NCBI RefSeq assembly: GCF_019285775.1
Contig: NZ_CP079105.1
Span: 744,001 to 808,000, forward strand
Direction of reading: 5' to 3'
Length of the DNA: 64,000 nt
From: Skermania piniformis
Lineage (GTDB): Bacteria; Actinomycetota; Actinomycetes; Mycobacteriales; Mycobacteriaceae
The position numbers and the translations under genes are program-made. Of this stretch, positions 43,238-51,851 are shown piece by piece. The notes beneath the pieces are model-generated. The model saw nothing but the letters and a program-made list of their open reading frames with translations. It had not been told where the DNA came from and did no database searches. The number at the start of each line of letters is the position of its first letter. Within the stretch, counting starts at the first letter, position 1.

Positions 43238-45512
43238 CCTGACCTTCGATATCACGATCACCTTCCGCTCGGACTGGCACATCGGCACCGGGACCGGGCA
43301 GCACGGCTCGGTAGATCGGGTGATCGTGACCGACGAGATCGGGCTGCCCTACGTCCCGGCCAAGACTGCGGTCGGCATGCTCCGCGACGGCGCTGAGATC
43401 GCCGCCAGCGCACTCGACAACAGTCGACCCGTCAACACACAGCCCGGGATCTGGGCGCGTTGGGTGCGGGCGATCTTCGGCGATCAACCGTCGATTGCCG
43501 AGCCCGACGGCGCCCCGCGACCGGCCACCCTCGTAGCGGCGCCGTTGCGGCTCGTGGGCCGGGGCCCGATCGCAGCGGCGGCCGAAACACCAGCGGCAGG
43601 CGCGGTCCTGCGCCGCGCCGACCTGGTCGCCGCAACCAAGACGCTGCGGGCCGGGGTCCGGATCGACCCCGCGTCGGGTGTCGCGAAGGAAGACATGTTC
43701 CGGATCGAGGAACGGGCTCGTGCCGGGCTCGCGGTGCGCGCCGCTTGGCGCGTCGAGCACCCCGACGGTGCGGAAACTTGGCCGGCCGAATTGCTCCTGC
43801 TCGCCGCCGCGACGATCACCCGGCAGATCGGTGGCAAACGCCGCCGCGGGGCGGGGCGGGGCGATATCGAGTTGACCGGCATGGCCGATCTCGCCGAACT
43901 CACCGTGAAAGCCACCGGTGCCGTGCCGAAACCGTGGCCTGCGACAACACCCGACCCTGCCGCGCTCACCCGCGGCGGCTCTGCGAGCTCCCGACCGTTG
44001 CGGCACGCACACGATCTGATCGTCACGGTGCGGCGTCCGCTGATCATCGACAACGGACAGCGCGGCAACGTAGTCGAGACCGCGACGTCGGTGCCCGGCA
44101 CGATGCTGCTCGCCCAGCTGCGTCCGGACCTGCCCAACCTGGCCGACCTGATCCGCGCCGGCGAGGTCGTCGTCACCGACGCCACCATCGACATCGACGG
44201 AGTCCGGGGGTTGCCGTGGCCTCGGGCGCTGGCGATTACCAAGGACGCGCCCGCCCCGGCGGAACCCGGCGATCCGATCGACTACGTGAATGTAGTTCTG
44301 CCGCATCGAGAGAACCCCCGGCTGAAGCCGAAACCGAAGCGCTACCTCGACCCGACCTGTACCCGTTGGCGCACGGTCGACGTCGTCCAAGGTGTTCACG
44401 CGTCGATCGACGACACCCGGCAGCGCCCGACCGAACAGACCGGCGGGCTGTTCGTCTACAGCGGTATCGCGGCCGGCACTGTGTTACGCGCCCAGGTCTA
44501 CCTTCCCGACGGTGTGACCCTGGAGCCCGCAAGCCGCGAGGTTCGGCTCGGGCGTTCGTCGAAGGACGATTACGGCCGCGCCACTGTCGAAATCGCTTCT
44601 CCCGCAACAGGAACCACTCCGAAGCGGATTGATGCGAATACCAAGTTCGCGGTGTGGCTGACCGCCGACCTGCTCCTGCGCGACGAGCGTGGCGCGCCCG
44701 ATACCCGGGCCAGCGCGTTCGTCGCGTCGCTTGCCCAGGCGCTCGGTGTGCCCGGTCGGCTCCGGCTCGCAGACACCACCGATCGGCAGGCGCCCGGCGA
44801 ACCGTTCGCCGACGTCAGCGACAACGCGGTGACCGGACTCGCCCGGCGACAAGGATGGCAGCGCGGATGGGGGCTGCCCCGCCCATCGCTCACCGGTATG
44901 GGTGCGGGCAGTGTCGTCCGCGTCGTCACCGAGGTCGACCTCACCCCGGCGATGATCAGCAGCGTCGAGCGGTCCGGTATCGGCGACCGGACCGCCGAAG
45001 GGTTCGGCCGACTCTGGTTGGCACCTCCCGCGTTGGGCAACGCAATCGTCTCGATCGGCGAATACCAGCCGCCACCGCCGAGCACAGCACCGACCAACTT
45101 CCCGGTCGACACCGCACTGCGGCGGGCAGCCTGGCGAAAGACAATCGAACGGACAGCAGTGCACGCCGCCGCTGCGACAGACCCCAAAACCTACTTCGGA
45201 TCTACGGTCACTCGAACCCAGCGGGGCAATCTGCGCGGAGTACTCAACCGGATCGACGACCGGGATGGGGTGCGCGCCTGGCTGGCTGGTCCGAAACGGG
45301 CGTCGGTGTGGGGTGGGGACCAGTTGACCCGGCTCGGTAGGCTGCTCGACACCGAGCCGACAAACCCGGAGCACCCGGTCTGGCCGATACTGTTCGGCCC
45401 GGTCCCGACCGACCTGGACGACGCCATCCGCACCCACTTGGCGCACTATGCGGTCCAGCTGTACCTGACGGAGGTCATCCGGATCGCGAACCTGCGAGAG
45501 GCGAACTCCTGA
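43230..45512 (+). CDS. csx10: Type III-D RAMP protein Csx10-like
   Basis: 760 residues, starting inside the cas10 gene. The N-terminus is a classic RAMP with ITFRSDWHIGTGTGQHGSV and DEIGLPYVPAKTAVGMLRDG, the pattern of Csx10 (group 5) proteins. A second RAMP-like region begins near residue 265 (TVRRPLIIDNGQRGNVVETA, SVPGTMLLAQLRPDLP). It is about twice the length of a single-domain Csx10, so probably multi-domain. Expected to cap the crRNA 5' tag in the effector complex. Confidence 0.8.
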   Translation: MPDLTFDITITFRSDWHIGTGTGQHGSVDRVIVTDEIGLPYVPAKTAVGMLRDGAEIAASALDNSRPVNTQPGIWARWVRAIFGDQPSIAEPDGAPRPATLVAAPLRLVGRGPIAAAAETPAAGAVLRRADLVAATKTLRAGVRIDPASGVAKEDMFRIEERARAGLAVRAAWRVEHPDGAETWPAELLLLAAATITRQIGGKRRRGAGRGDIELTGMADLAELTVKATGAVPKPWPATTPDPAALTRGGSASSRPLRHAHDLIVTVRRPLIIDNGQRGNVVETATSVPGTMLLAQLRPDLPNLADLIRAGEVVVTDATIDIDGVRGLPWPRALAITKDAPAPAEPGDPIDYVNVVLPHRENPRLKPKPKRYLDPTCTRWRTVDVVQGVHASIDDTRQRPTEQTGGLFVYSGIAAGTVLRAQVYLPDGVTLEPASREVRLGRSSKDDYGRATVEIASPATGTTPKRIDANTKFAVWLTADLLLRDERGAPDTRASAFVASLAQALGVPGRLRLADTTDRQAPGEPFADVSDNAVTGLARRQGWQRGWGLPRPSLTGMGAGSVVRVVTEVDLTPAMISSVERSGIGDRTAEGFGRLWLAPPALGNAIVSIGEYQPPPPSTAPTNFPVDTALRRAAWRKTIERTAVHAAAATDPKTYFGSTVTRTQRGNLRGVLNRIDDRDGVRAWLAGPKRASVWGGDQLTRLGRLLDTEPTNPEHPVWPILFGPVPTDLDDAIRTHLAHYAVQLYLTEVIRIANLREANS

Positions 45513-47068
45513 TGCGTCGACTCCATGCTCGGTACCGCCTCACCGGCAATCTGACCGCATTGTCTGCGGTCCACGTCGGTGGCCTCGGACCCGACGGAAC
45601 CGTCGATCTCGGGCAGGTCCGGGACGGTCAGGATCGGGTGATCCTGCCCGGCTCGTCGCTCGCCGGGGTGATCCGGGCCGCGCTCGGCGATGACCTCACG
45701 AAGTGGTGGGGCCACGACCTGACCGGTAACCCGGACGAGGATCGCAACGCACACGCCTCGCGGATCGTGGTGGCGGACGCCCCGGCGGTCGGCCCGGTCC
45801 AGCTGGAAATCCGGGACGGCGTGTCGATCGATCGGGTGACCGGCGCGGCCGCGGAGAGGCACCTCTACACCCGCTACGTGGTGCCGCCGGGCACAGCGTT
45901 CGAGTTCGACCTGGCGATCGATGTGCCCGACGAAGCCGACAACCAGACAGCTCATGACCTGGTACGACAGATAGGCGCCCAGCTGGCCGGTCCCGGCCTT
46001 TCCGTCGGGGCAGCGACAACCCGTGGTCTCGGCCGGATGCGGCTGCTCCGGCCGGAGCTGCGCCGCGACGACCTGGCCAGCCGGGTCGGGCTGCTCGCGC
46101 TGCTCGGCGGGAGGTCGGAGCAGATCGACGTGACGCCGTCGCAGGATGGCCCGCCGGCGGGAACGCTGCGGATCACCGTGCCGTGGCGAGCCCTCGGCCC
46201 GGTGCTGTCCAAGGTTGCCGACGACGGCGTCTCCGACTCGTTTCCGGCGACCGCCCGCGACGGCACCCAGCTACGGCTGCTGATTCCGGGGTCCTCGATC
46301 AAAGGCACACTGCGCAGCCACGCCGAACGCATAGTGCGCACGCTGACCGGTGAAACAGTCACCGCCGAAGCCGGTTTCGTCGATCAGTTGGCCGCGGCCG
46401 CCGGACTGCCGACGATCGGCGACCTCTTCGGCGAAGCGACCGACCACCAGCGCGAGGCCGGCCGGCGGGGCCTGCTCGCCGTACACGACGTGACCAGCCG
46501 GGTATCGGTCCCGACCGATCTTTGGCAGGTGGTGCGCGCGAACGGCGGCAACGGGGAAGGCGATGTCGAGCAGCGACGGCGCGCCTTCGCTGACGCGGTC
46601 GAAGCGCTGAACACCGCGACCGAACCCGCCGGGCTCTGGTTCGACATCGCATCCCGCAACGCAATCGACCGCTGGTCCGGCGCCGCTGCGGACAAGCTGC
46701 TCTACACCGCGCTCGAGCCCTACGTGGTCGGCGACGATGTCTGGTCGGATCTGGTCCTCGATCTCGATGTCGGGCGAGCCCGTGAGGGTACGGGTGCCTC
46801 GGTCGACGCACTGCTGGCGTTGCTGATGTTCGTGCTGCGGGACTTCGCCGAGGGCTGGCTGCCGATCGGCTTCGGGACCACCCGTGGCCTCGGTTCGGTG
46901 ACCGCCGATCCCACCGAGATCCGATTCACCTTCCACGGGCAATCCGGGGCCGACCATGCGGCCGAACTGCACGACAGACGCCTGCACGACGTGTTGGCGG
47001 ACCGAGAGCTCACCGACGATCTGGAGACGGCATGGGCGAGAACGATTCCAGCGGCGGCAGACCGGTGA
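45512..47068 (+). CDS. Double Csm3-like (group 7) RAMP protein
   Basis: 518 residues with two tandem RAMP modules. Module one (about 1-180) has VHVGGLGPDGTVDLGQV, LPGSSLAGVIRAAL and VGAATTRGLGRMRLL. Module two (about 205-490) has VADDGVSDSFPATARDG, IPGSSIKGTLRSHAERI and IGFGTTRGLGSVTA. Both keep acidic residues in the loop that in Csm3/Cmr4 cuts target RNA. It would form part of the crRNA-binding backbone. The start codon overlaps the csx10 stop. Confidence 0.85.
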   Translation: MRRLHARYRLTGNLTALSAVHVGGLGPDGTVDLGQVRDGQDRVILPGSSLAGVIRAALGDDLTKWWGHDLTGNPDEDRNAHASRIVVADAPAVGPVQLEIRDGVSIDRVTGAAAERHLYTRYVVPPGTAFEFDLAIDVPDEADNQTAHDLVRQIGAQLAGPGLSVGAATTRGLGRMRLLRPELRRDDLASRVGLLALLGGRSEQIDVTPSQDGPPAGTLRITVPWRALGPVLSKVADDGVSDSFPATARDGTQLRLLIPGSSIKGTLRSHAERIVRTLTGETVTAEAGFVDQLAAAAGLPTIGDLFGEATDHQREAGRRGLLAVHDVTSRVSVPTDLWQVVRANGGNGEGDVEQRRRAFADAVEALNTATEPAGLWFDIASRNAIDRWSGAAADKLLYTALEPYVVGDDVWSDLVLDLDVGRAREGTGASVDALLALLMFVLRDFAEGWLPIGFGTTRGLGSVTADPTEIRFTFHGQSGADHAAELHDRRLHDVLADRELTDDLETAWARTIPAAADR

Positions 47069-47652
47069 CGGCAAGTGCTGACGGCAACGGGGCGGTCGAC
47101 TATGCCGTCACCTTGACCGCGCATGAACTCGGTACCGAGATCAGTCCGACCGCGGCGCTGGAGAAGTTTGCCGTGAGCTGTCCGGACGCCGTGGGTTTCG
47201 TCTATACGCCCAGCGCCGCGCCGTGGTTCCGGATGACCGATGGCCGAGCGAAACAACGCGACGGCTCGACGATCCCAGAAGACGCTTTCGAGCTGCGGGC
47301 GTTCGCCGCCGACCGAGAACTGCGCTGGTACCGCACCTCCGACTTCGACCTGGGCCGCGCGGTCGTACTGACCGAGGAACCGACCTCGGGGGCGCCGACC
47401 GCCGACAGCGCTCATCCGTTGCGGCCGAAACAAACCCGGTCCCTGCTGCTGTGGGGCGCCGCGACCGGCAAGTACAACGACGGCTGGGCACAAGTCCGCA
47501 CCGGCCGGATCGGACACCTCTGGTTCCCGCTCGCAACCCAACCCGAGAAGGGTAGTCAGCTAGCGCTGGCAGTAATCGACTATGTCACAAGAGACCACCA
47601 CGGCAACGTCGGTGTTGTCGACCAACGGCTGACCGGAGTGGAGGCGCGATGA
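47032..47652 (+). CDS. csx19: Csx19-like type III-D subunit (TIGR03984-like)
   Basis: 206 residues from the ATG at 47032 (GGAG 5 bases upstream; a GTG at 47065 that overlaps the previous stop is an alternative). Features resembling Csx19 are the pattern ELRAFAADRELRWYRTSDF, SLLLWGAATGK..W, and the end VIDYVTRDHHGNVGVVDQRL. Csx19 is specific to type III-D operons, so this call supports the subtype. Its role in the complex is not established. Confidence 0.7.
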   Translation: MGENDSSGGRPVTASADGNGAVDYAVTLTAHELGTEISPTAALEKFAVSCPDAVGFVYTPSAAPWFRMTDGRAKQRDGSTIPEDAFELRAFAADRELRWYRTSDFDLGRAVVLTEEPTSGAPTADSAHPLRPKQTRSLLLWGAATGKYNDGWAQVRTGRIGHLWFPLATQPEKGSQLALAVIDYVTRDHHGNVGVVDQRLTGVEAR

Positions 47653-49979
47653 CCGTCCAGGTTCCGAACGATCCCAACCGTCCACAGGGCCCCAGAACGG
47701 CCGCTGGCGTCGATCAGTTCATCAATCCGTACAACTTCGTCTCCACCCCGAGCCGGCCCAAGAAAGACCCGACCGGACTCGGCAACGGCACCCCGGCCGG
47801 ACACGCCGCGTTCGTCGACGGGACCTACACCGGCACGATCCCGATCACTATCACCACGCGGACCCCACTTCTTCTGCCCGATCAGAGTTATGCGACGCCC
47901 GCCAGCGACGAGCATCCGCGCGAGGTCGGCACCCGTACCCGCGGCCGGCACGGCGAAGCGCGAACGAAAGCTCCGTTGCTGACCGGCTCCTCGGTCAAGG
48001 GGATGCTCCGCTCGGCGTACGAGGCGATCACCAACTCGACCTATGGCGTGGTCAGCGAGACCCACAACCAGCGGGGTTCGATCCGAATGATTCCGAAGGA
48101 GGCACTGGGCTTGCACCCCGGCGTGATCGAGGATGACCCGAACCGGCCGGGGCAATACGTCGTCAAGTACGTGAAACACCTGCGGCCCAAGGGCTGGCGC
48201 GGAAGCGATCCGCTACCCGCCCCGCATGTGCCGACTACCGATCAGGCCCGCTTCGCCAAGATACTCGGCGTTGCTGCCGAGAATCTCGACATGCAGGAGG
48301 TGCTGGCCTGGATCCAGCTGTTGAAGCACACCGTTTACACCCCCAGCGGAAAGCCGCTGACCTACCACTTCTGGCGAGTGTCCGACATCGCTCCGGCCAG
48401 CGGCGCGTTGCCCGCAACAGCGAGCAACCTGAGCCCGGGCGGCCGCGTCAGCATTCCAGCGAGTCCCTGTGCGTTACGCGTCCGCGGTCGACTGCACTGG
48501 ACATACGCACCCTTCGCCGGGAAGCACGATGAACGACTCTGCGTTACCGAATTGCCCGACCCTTCCGACCGTGGCACCAAGGTCGACTTCGATACCGACT
48601 TGTTGCGGGTCGGTGATGACCATCGCGACAGTTGGAACCGAATTCTCGCTGCCTACCTGAACGAACACGACACTGAGTCGGCCGCGATTCGGGCCAGCAG
48701 TTACGGCACATATGCGCAGTCCGCGACCAGCGCGCAGAAATGGGCTTGGCGTCCGGGCCGGACCCTGCACGTCGGATTCGACGAAACCAAGGACAAGACC
48801 GGGACAAAGACGATAAAGACACCGTGGTTCACAGCTGCGATGGTCGGTCGCCGAGAATTCGCAGTCGCCGCTGGCACGTCGATCCCATCACGCAATCGGC
48901 CGACAACCGAGTACACCGCTCTGTCGCCGGCCGACCGAGTCTTCGGGTGGGTTCGGCAGGAACAAAAGCAAGACGAACAAGAAGGAAAGAGAGACGACGA
49001 CGTCAAAGGGCCCCGCGCCTATCGGGGTCAGCTCCGAGTCGGAGCGCCGACGCTCGACCTCGCCGCCGGCGGCGTACCGGCGGTCGAGCACTTCGCTCAA
49101 GCTGTTCGCCTCGGCATTCTGAATTCGCCGAAGCCCACCCAGTATCGGTTCTACGGCGGGGACGGACAGCAGCGTCCGCGAAACAACGGACGAGAACGCA
49201 ACGTCGCTGACGGCTATGCCGGGTCCAACAGTCGGCTGCGCGGCCGCAAGTTCTACCTGCCACAGCCGGAGGTGTTCGACGGCCGGTCCGGCGCCTCCGA
49301 CTATTGGGACCCGTCTTTCCACGACACCGGCAACACGATCGACGTCGAAAGCGGCCGGCGCTATCGCGAATACCTGGGCGTCACTCCGGCCGCCGACGAC
49401 AATCAGCTGAACAAGGTTGCGGTTGCTGCCAAGAGCTGGGTGCGACCAGGGATCACCTTCCGAACCACCTTGTTCGTCCAGAACCTGACCGCGGTCGAGC
49501 TCGGTGCGTTGCTCTGGCTCCTGGCTCTGCCGGACGAAGCGTCGATGACGATGGGTTTAGGGAAGCCGCTCGGCTTCGGCGCAGTGCGCGTGACGGCCGA
49601 TTGGCCGGAGGTAAAGCTATTTACGGCTGCTGATCTCGGCCGGCGATACCGCTCGCTGTCGGATACGCCGCATCCGTGTGCTGAGCCAGTTCTGCAGGAA
49701 CTGGTGACCGACTACGACAAGACGCTGCGCGGCAATGCCGAGCTGGCCAGGATTCGCCGCGAGTACCTCGACATCGCCTTCGGCTTTGTCGGGGTGCCGG
49801 TGCACTATCCACGCCATCGTCCGATCGGCCAATACAGCGGCCGGTCGGCGCCGCAGTCAGAGCTGTTCAAGTGGTGGGTGGCCAACGAGCAGGACAAGAA
49901 TTACCGTTACTGGCTTCCCGAGGTCGGGACCGATGTGCCACCGACTCTCCCCTACCTGGACGAGTGGCGGCCTCGATGA
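47649..49979 (+). CDS. TIGR03986-type CRISPR RAMP protein
   Basis: 776 residues; start overlaps the csx19 stop (ATGA). It opens with the RAMP signature TPLLLPDQSYA, KAPLLTGSSVKGMLRSAYEA (about 105-125), has a long middle region and a C-terminal RAMP half ending in SMTMGLGKPLGFGAVRVT. The last 72 residues (from about 705) form a distinct tail, EYLDIAFGFVGVPVHYPR to PPTLPYLDEWRPR, which is copied in the following small gene. Probable Csm3/Csm5-like backbone or capping subunit of the III-D complex. Confidence 0.85.
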   Translation: MTVQVPNDPNRPQGPRTAAGVDQFINPYNFVSTPSRPKKDPTGLGNGTPAGHAAFVDGTYTGTIPITITTRTPLLLPDQSYATPASDEHPREVGTRTRGRHGEARTKAPLLTGSSVKGMLRSAYEAITNSTYGVVSETHNQRGSIRMIPKEALGLHPGVIEDDPNRPGQYVVKYVKHLRPKGWRGSDPLPAPHVPTTDQARFAKILGVAAENLDMQEVLAWIQLLKHTVYTPSGKPLTYHFWRVSDIAPASGALPATASNLSPGGRVSIPASPCALRVRGRLHWTYAPFAGKHDERLCVTELPDPSDRGTKVDFDTDLLRVGDDHRDSWNRILAAYLNEHDTESAAIRASSYGTYAQSATSAQKWAWRPGRTLHVGFDETKDKTGTKTIKTPWFTAAMVGRREFAVAAGTSIPSRNRPTTEYTALSPADRVFGWVRQEQKQDEQEGKRDDDVKGPRAYRGQLRVGAPTLDLAAGGVPAVEHFAQAVRLGILNSPKPTQYRFYGGDGQQRPRNNGRERNVADGYAGSNSRLRGRKFYLPQPEVFDGRSGASDYWDPSFHDTGNTIDVESGRRYREYLGVTPAADDNQLNKVAVAAKSWVRPGITFRTTLFVQNLTAVELGALLWLLALPDEASMTMGLGKPLGFGAVRVTADWPEVKLFTAADLGRRYRSLSDTPHPCAEPVLQELVTDYDKTLRGNAELARIRREYLDIAFGFVGVPVHYPRHRPIGQYSGRSAPQSELFKWWVANEQDKNYRYWLPEVGTDVPPTLPYLDEWRPR

Positions 49980-50107
49980 GGGCATTTCCGCGGTCACTCT
50001 GGCAGCGACTGCTGAGAATCCCATGCTCGCTCGTCGCCATCGCGTTTTCGTTCACGCTCGTCGTCGCGACCGCACTGCTCGGCCTTGTGCTCGAAGACCT
50101 ACGAGAT
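49761..50107 (+). repeat. First copy of an approximately 347-bp diverged tandem duplication
   Basis: Covers the end of the TIGR03986 RAMP gene and the first 44 codons of the small membrane gene. Anchors: CCGGTGCACTATCC at 49797 recurs at 50144, and GAAGAC at 50093 recurs at 50440; both offsets are 347. An anchor between them is offset 338, so a 9-base indel lies between. Conservation is clearest at protein level. Confidence 0.8.
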
Positions 50108-50305
50108 CAGTTCCTCGACGCCGCGCTCGGCTTCGACGGCGCACCGGTGCACTATCCGCGCCCTGCGGACGACGCAGGCGACCCGTCGGCCCCCCGAGAC
50201 AAGCTTTACGAGTGGTTCGTGGCCAACGAGCGCGGCAAGCATTTCCGATCGCTGCCAGCATCGGGCGCTGATTCCCCGCCCACTCTGCCCTACTTGAAGA
50301 AGTGA
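49976..50305 (+). CDS. Chimeric small membrane protein (membrane anchor plus RAMP tail)
   Basis: 109 residues, ATGA overlap with the RAMP gene and GTGA overlap with the SAVED gene. Residues about 17-39 are a hydrophobic helix (SLVAIAFSFTLVVATALLGL) followed by VLEDL, resembling LLVVTTAVVGLVVEDWL of the SAVED protein. Residues 46-107 (FLDAALGFDGAPVHYPR, LYEWFVANERGKHF, PPTLPYL) resemble the C-terminal tail of the TIGR03986 RAMP. It looks like a junction product of the local tandem duplication that has stayed open and in register. It would place a copy of the RAMP tail on the cytoplasmic face of the membrane. Function unknown. Confidence 0.85.
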   Translation: MRAFPRSLWQRLLRIPCSLVAIAFSFTLVVATALLGLVLEDLRDQFLDAALGFDGAPVHYPRPADDAGDPSAPRDKLYEWFVANERGKHFRSLPASGADSPPTLPYLKK

Positions 50306-50454
50306 GCATGATCTGGAGCGCGCTGGGCCGGGTTGGACGGTTCCTGCAGGCGCAATGGGGGCGCTTCCGGCGGCAGTTCATCGCCGTGACGCTGGCGTCG
50401 CTGCTGGTCGTTACAACCGCAGTGGTCGGTCTCGTCGTGGAAGACTGGCTGCCG
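50108..50454 (+). repeat. Second copy of the approximately 347-bp tandem duplication
   Basis: Covers the rest of the small membrane gene and the start of the SAVED gene through its first membrane helix. 347 is not a multiple of three, so the shift in frame explains why the RAMP tail (frame of 47649) reappears in the frame of 49976 and the membrane anchor (frame of 49976) reappears in the frame of 50302. Confidence 0.8.
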
Positions 50455-51849
50455 AACGCTTCTGATAAACCGCTGTTCGACACACTGAACTCGACTCACT
50501 ATCGGGTGCGCCTCGCCTTCGGTCTCATCCTTGCGGTGGTGGCGTTCACTGCGATCGCGGCCGTGCTGCGACGCAGCAACGGCACGCTCTACTACGTGCG
50601 CATTCTCGACGAGCGAGCACCGGATCTGCACGCCGCGGCGAACGGCCACGCACAGCAACGAGCGCTGGACTACCGCAGCGTCGTCCATTCGCTTGATCTC
50701 GGCACCGAGCGGTCGGTCGACGTGGCGTCGTTCGTCGCCCAGGCGCGGGCCCAGCTGCAGATCGCCGGGATCACGGACGACACTTCGTCCTCATTCGAGG
50801 TTGCGCCGAACTCGCATTGGCCGATCGCGTTCGCGCTCGGCTACGACTGGCCGTTGCCGGAGAATGCAAAGCTGATCGAGTTCAATGGCGACAACCCTGT
50901 CCCCGGTTTTACGGTATCCGCCCAGCCGATCGACCACTCAGTTCCACGCTCCCCTACCACCCGCGATTCGCGCGTTCAGCTGGTTCGCATCGATTTCCAC
51001 CTGACCATCGGTCGCCTGGTGACCGAGAACGATCGGCGCGCAGCCGACCAAGAAGTGTTCGGTCGCGCGGCGGATATCTCGATGGCATATGGCCGGTCGG
51101 GCATATGCACCGATCCGGATGGACGACCTGGTGTCCGCGTCGGAAGGAAGTCGTGGCGGCACCGGTCTGCCGACATGACGCCCGAAGACGCCGCCCGAAT
51201 GGTGGCCCTCGCCATTCTGCGGGCGCTGGAGCAATATCCCAACGCAGTCGTCGCCGTCTCGGCGAGCGTCCCCAAGGTCGTCGGTGTGCTCGCCGGGCGC
51301 CAGTTCGCCGCATATCTCCAACTTCGCAACTCCGGCGTGCAGTCACGAAATTGGATCAGCCCGTGGCGGCGGCTATCTCTGCTCTCGCCGAGCACGACCA
51401 ACCACGATGCCGGGGCGAGCGGCAGCGTGCAGATCATGCGAGTGCACCCCAGCCAGCCGGCCACGCCGCCCTATTGGCCACCCGTCCCGGTCGCGGGCAC
51501 GATCGTCAACCTCCTGCCGCACGATCTCCGGGTCTTCGACGGTGAATCGATCGTCTTGCAGGCGGATCGCTCATCGACCCCGGCCCGTATCGGCGAGACA
51601 CGCGGCACACCCCATCAGGTGAGCCTGAACGGCATCACCACGCCAGTGGTCGACCTGAGTTACGCCGACACGGTGACCGGCTTGCCCGAACCGGTGGACG
51701 GCACCTGGTACGTCGTCTCCAGGATCACCGCGCAGGCCCTGCAGCATCGTTTCGATCTGCTGTTTCCCGTGGACGAGGTGCGTAACGACCAGGCGCAGAT
51801 CATCGGATGCCGGAGTCTCGGTCGGTTCGTGAACCAGGCGGAGGTGTAG
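50302..51849 (+). CDS. Two-helix membrane protein with SAVED-like sensor and extra C-terminal domain
   Basis: 515 residues from the GTG at 50302 (ATG at 50308 also possible). Hydrophobic helices lie at about 26-46 and 69-90. Residues about 160-365 resemble SAVED domains, which bind cyclic oligonucleotides: SHWPIAFALGYDWPLPENAK early and AVVAVSASVPKVVGVLAGRQ, the typical 'PxxxAxxxG' strand-helix, later. Residues 399-512 resemble a small actinobacterial/phage family: VNLLPHDLRVFDG, GLPEPVDGTWYVVSRITAQA, DLLFPVDEVRNDQAQIIGC. Two helices plus SAVED is the plan of CBASS Cap14-type effectors. In the Cas10 operon it is a likely cyclic-oligoadenylate-gated membrane effector. The SAVED call is by pattern, not by search. 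Confidence 0.72.
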   Translation: MSMIWSALGRVGRFLQAQWGRFRRQFIAVTLASLLVVTTAVVGLVVEDWLPNASDKPLFDTLNSTHYRVRLAFGLILAVVAFTAIAAVLRRSNGTLYYVRILDERAPDLHAAANGHAQQRALDYRSVVHSLDLGTERSVDVASFVAQARAQLQIAGITDDTSSSFEVAPNSHWPIAFALGYDWPLPENAKLIEFNGDNPVPGFTVSAQPIDHSVPRSPTTRDSRVQLVRIDFHLTIGRLVTENDRRAADQEVFGRAADISMAYGRSGICTDPDGRPGVRVGRKSWRHRSADMTPEDAARMVALAILRALEQYPNAVVAVSASVPKVVGVLAGRQFAAYLQLRNSGVQSRNWISPWRRLSLLSPSTTNHDAGASGSVQIMRVHPSQPATPPYWPPVPVAGTIVNLLPHDLRVFDGESIVLQADRSSTPARIGETRGTPHQVSLNGITTPVVDLSYADTVTGLPEPVDGTWYVVSRITAQALQHRFDLLFPVDEVRNDQAQIIGCRSLGRFVNQAEV

Positions 51850-51851
51850 CC

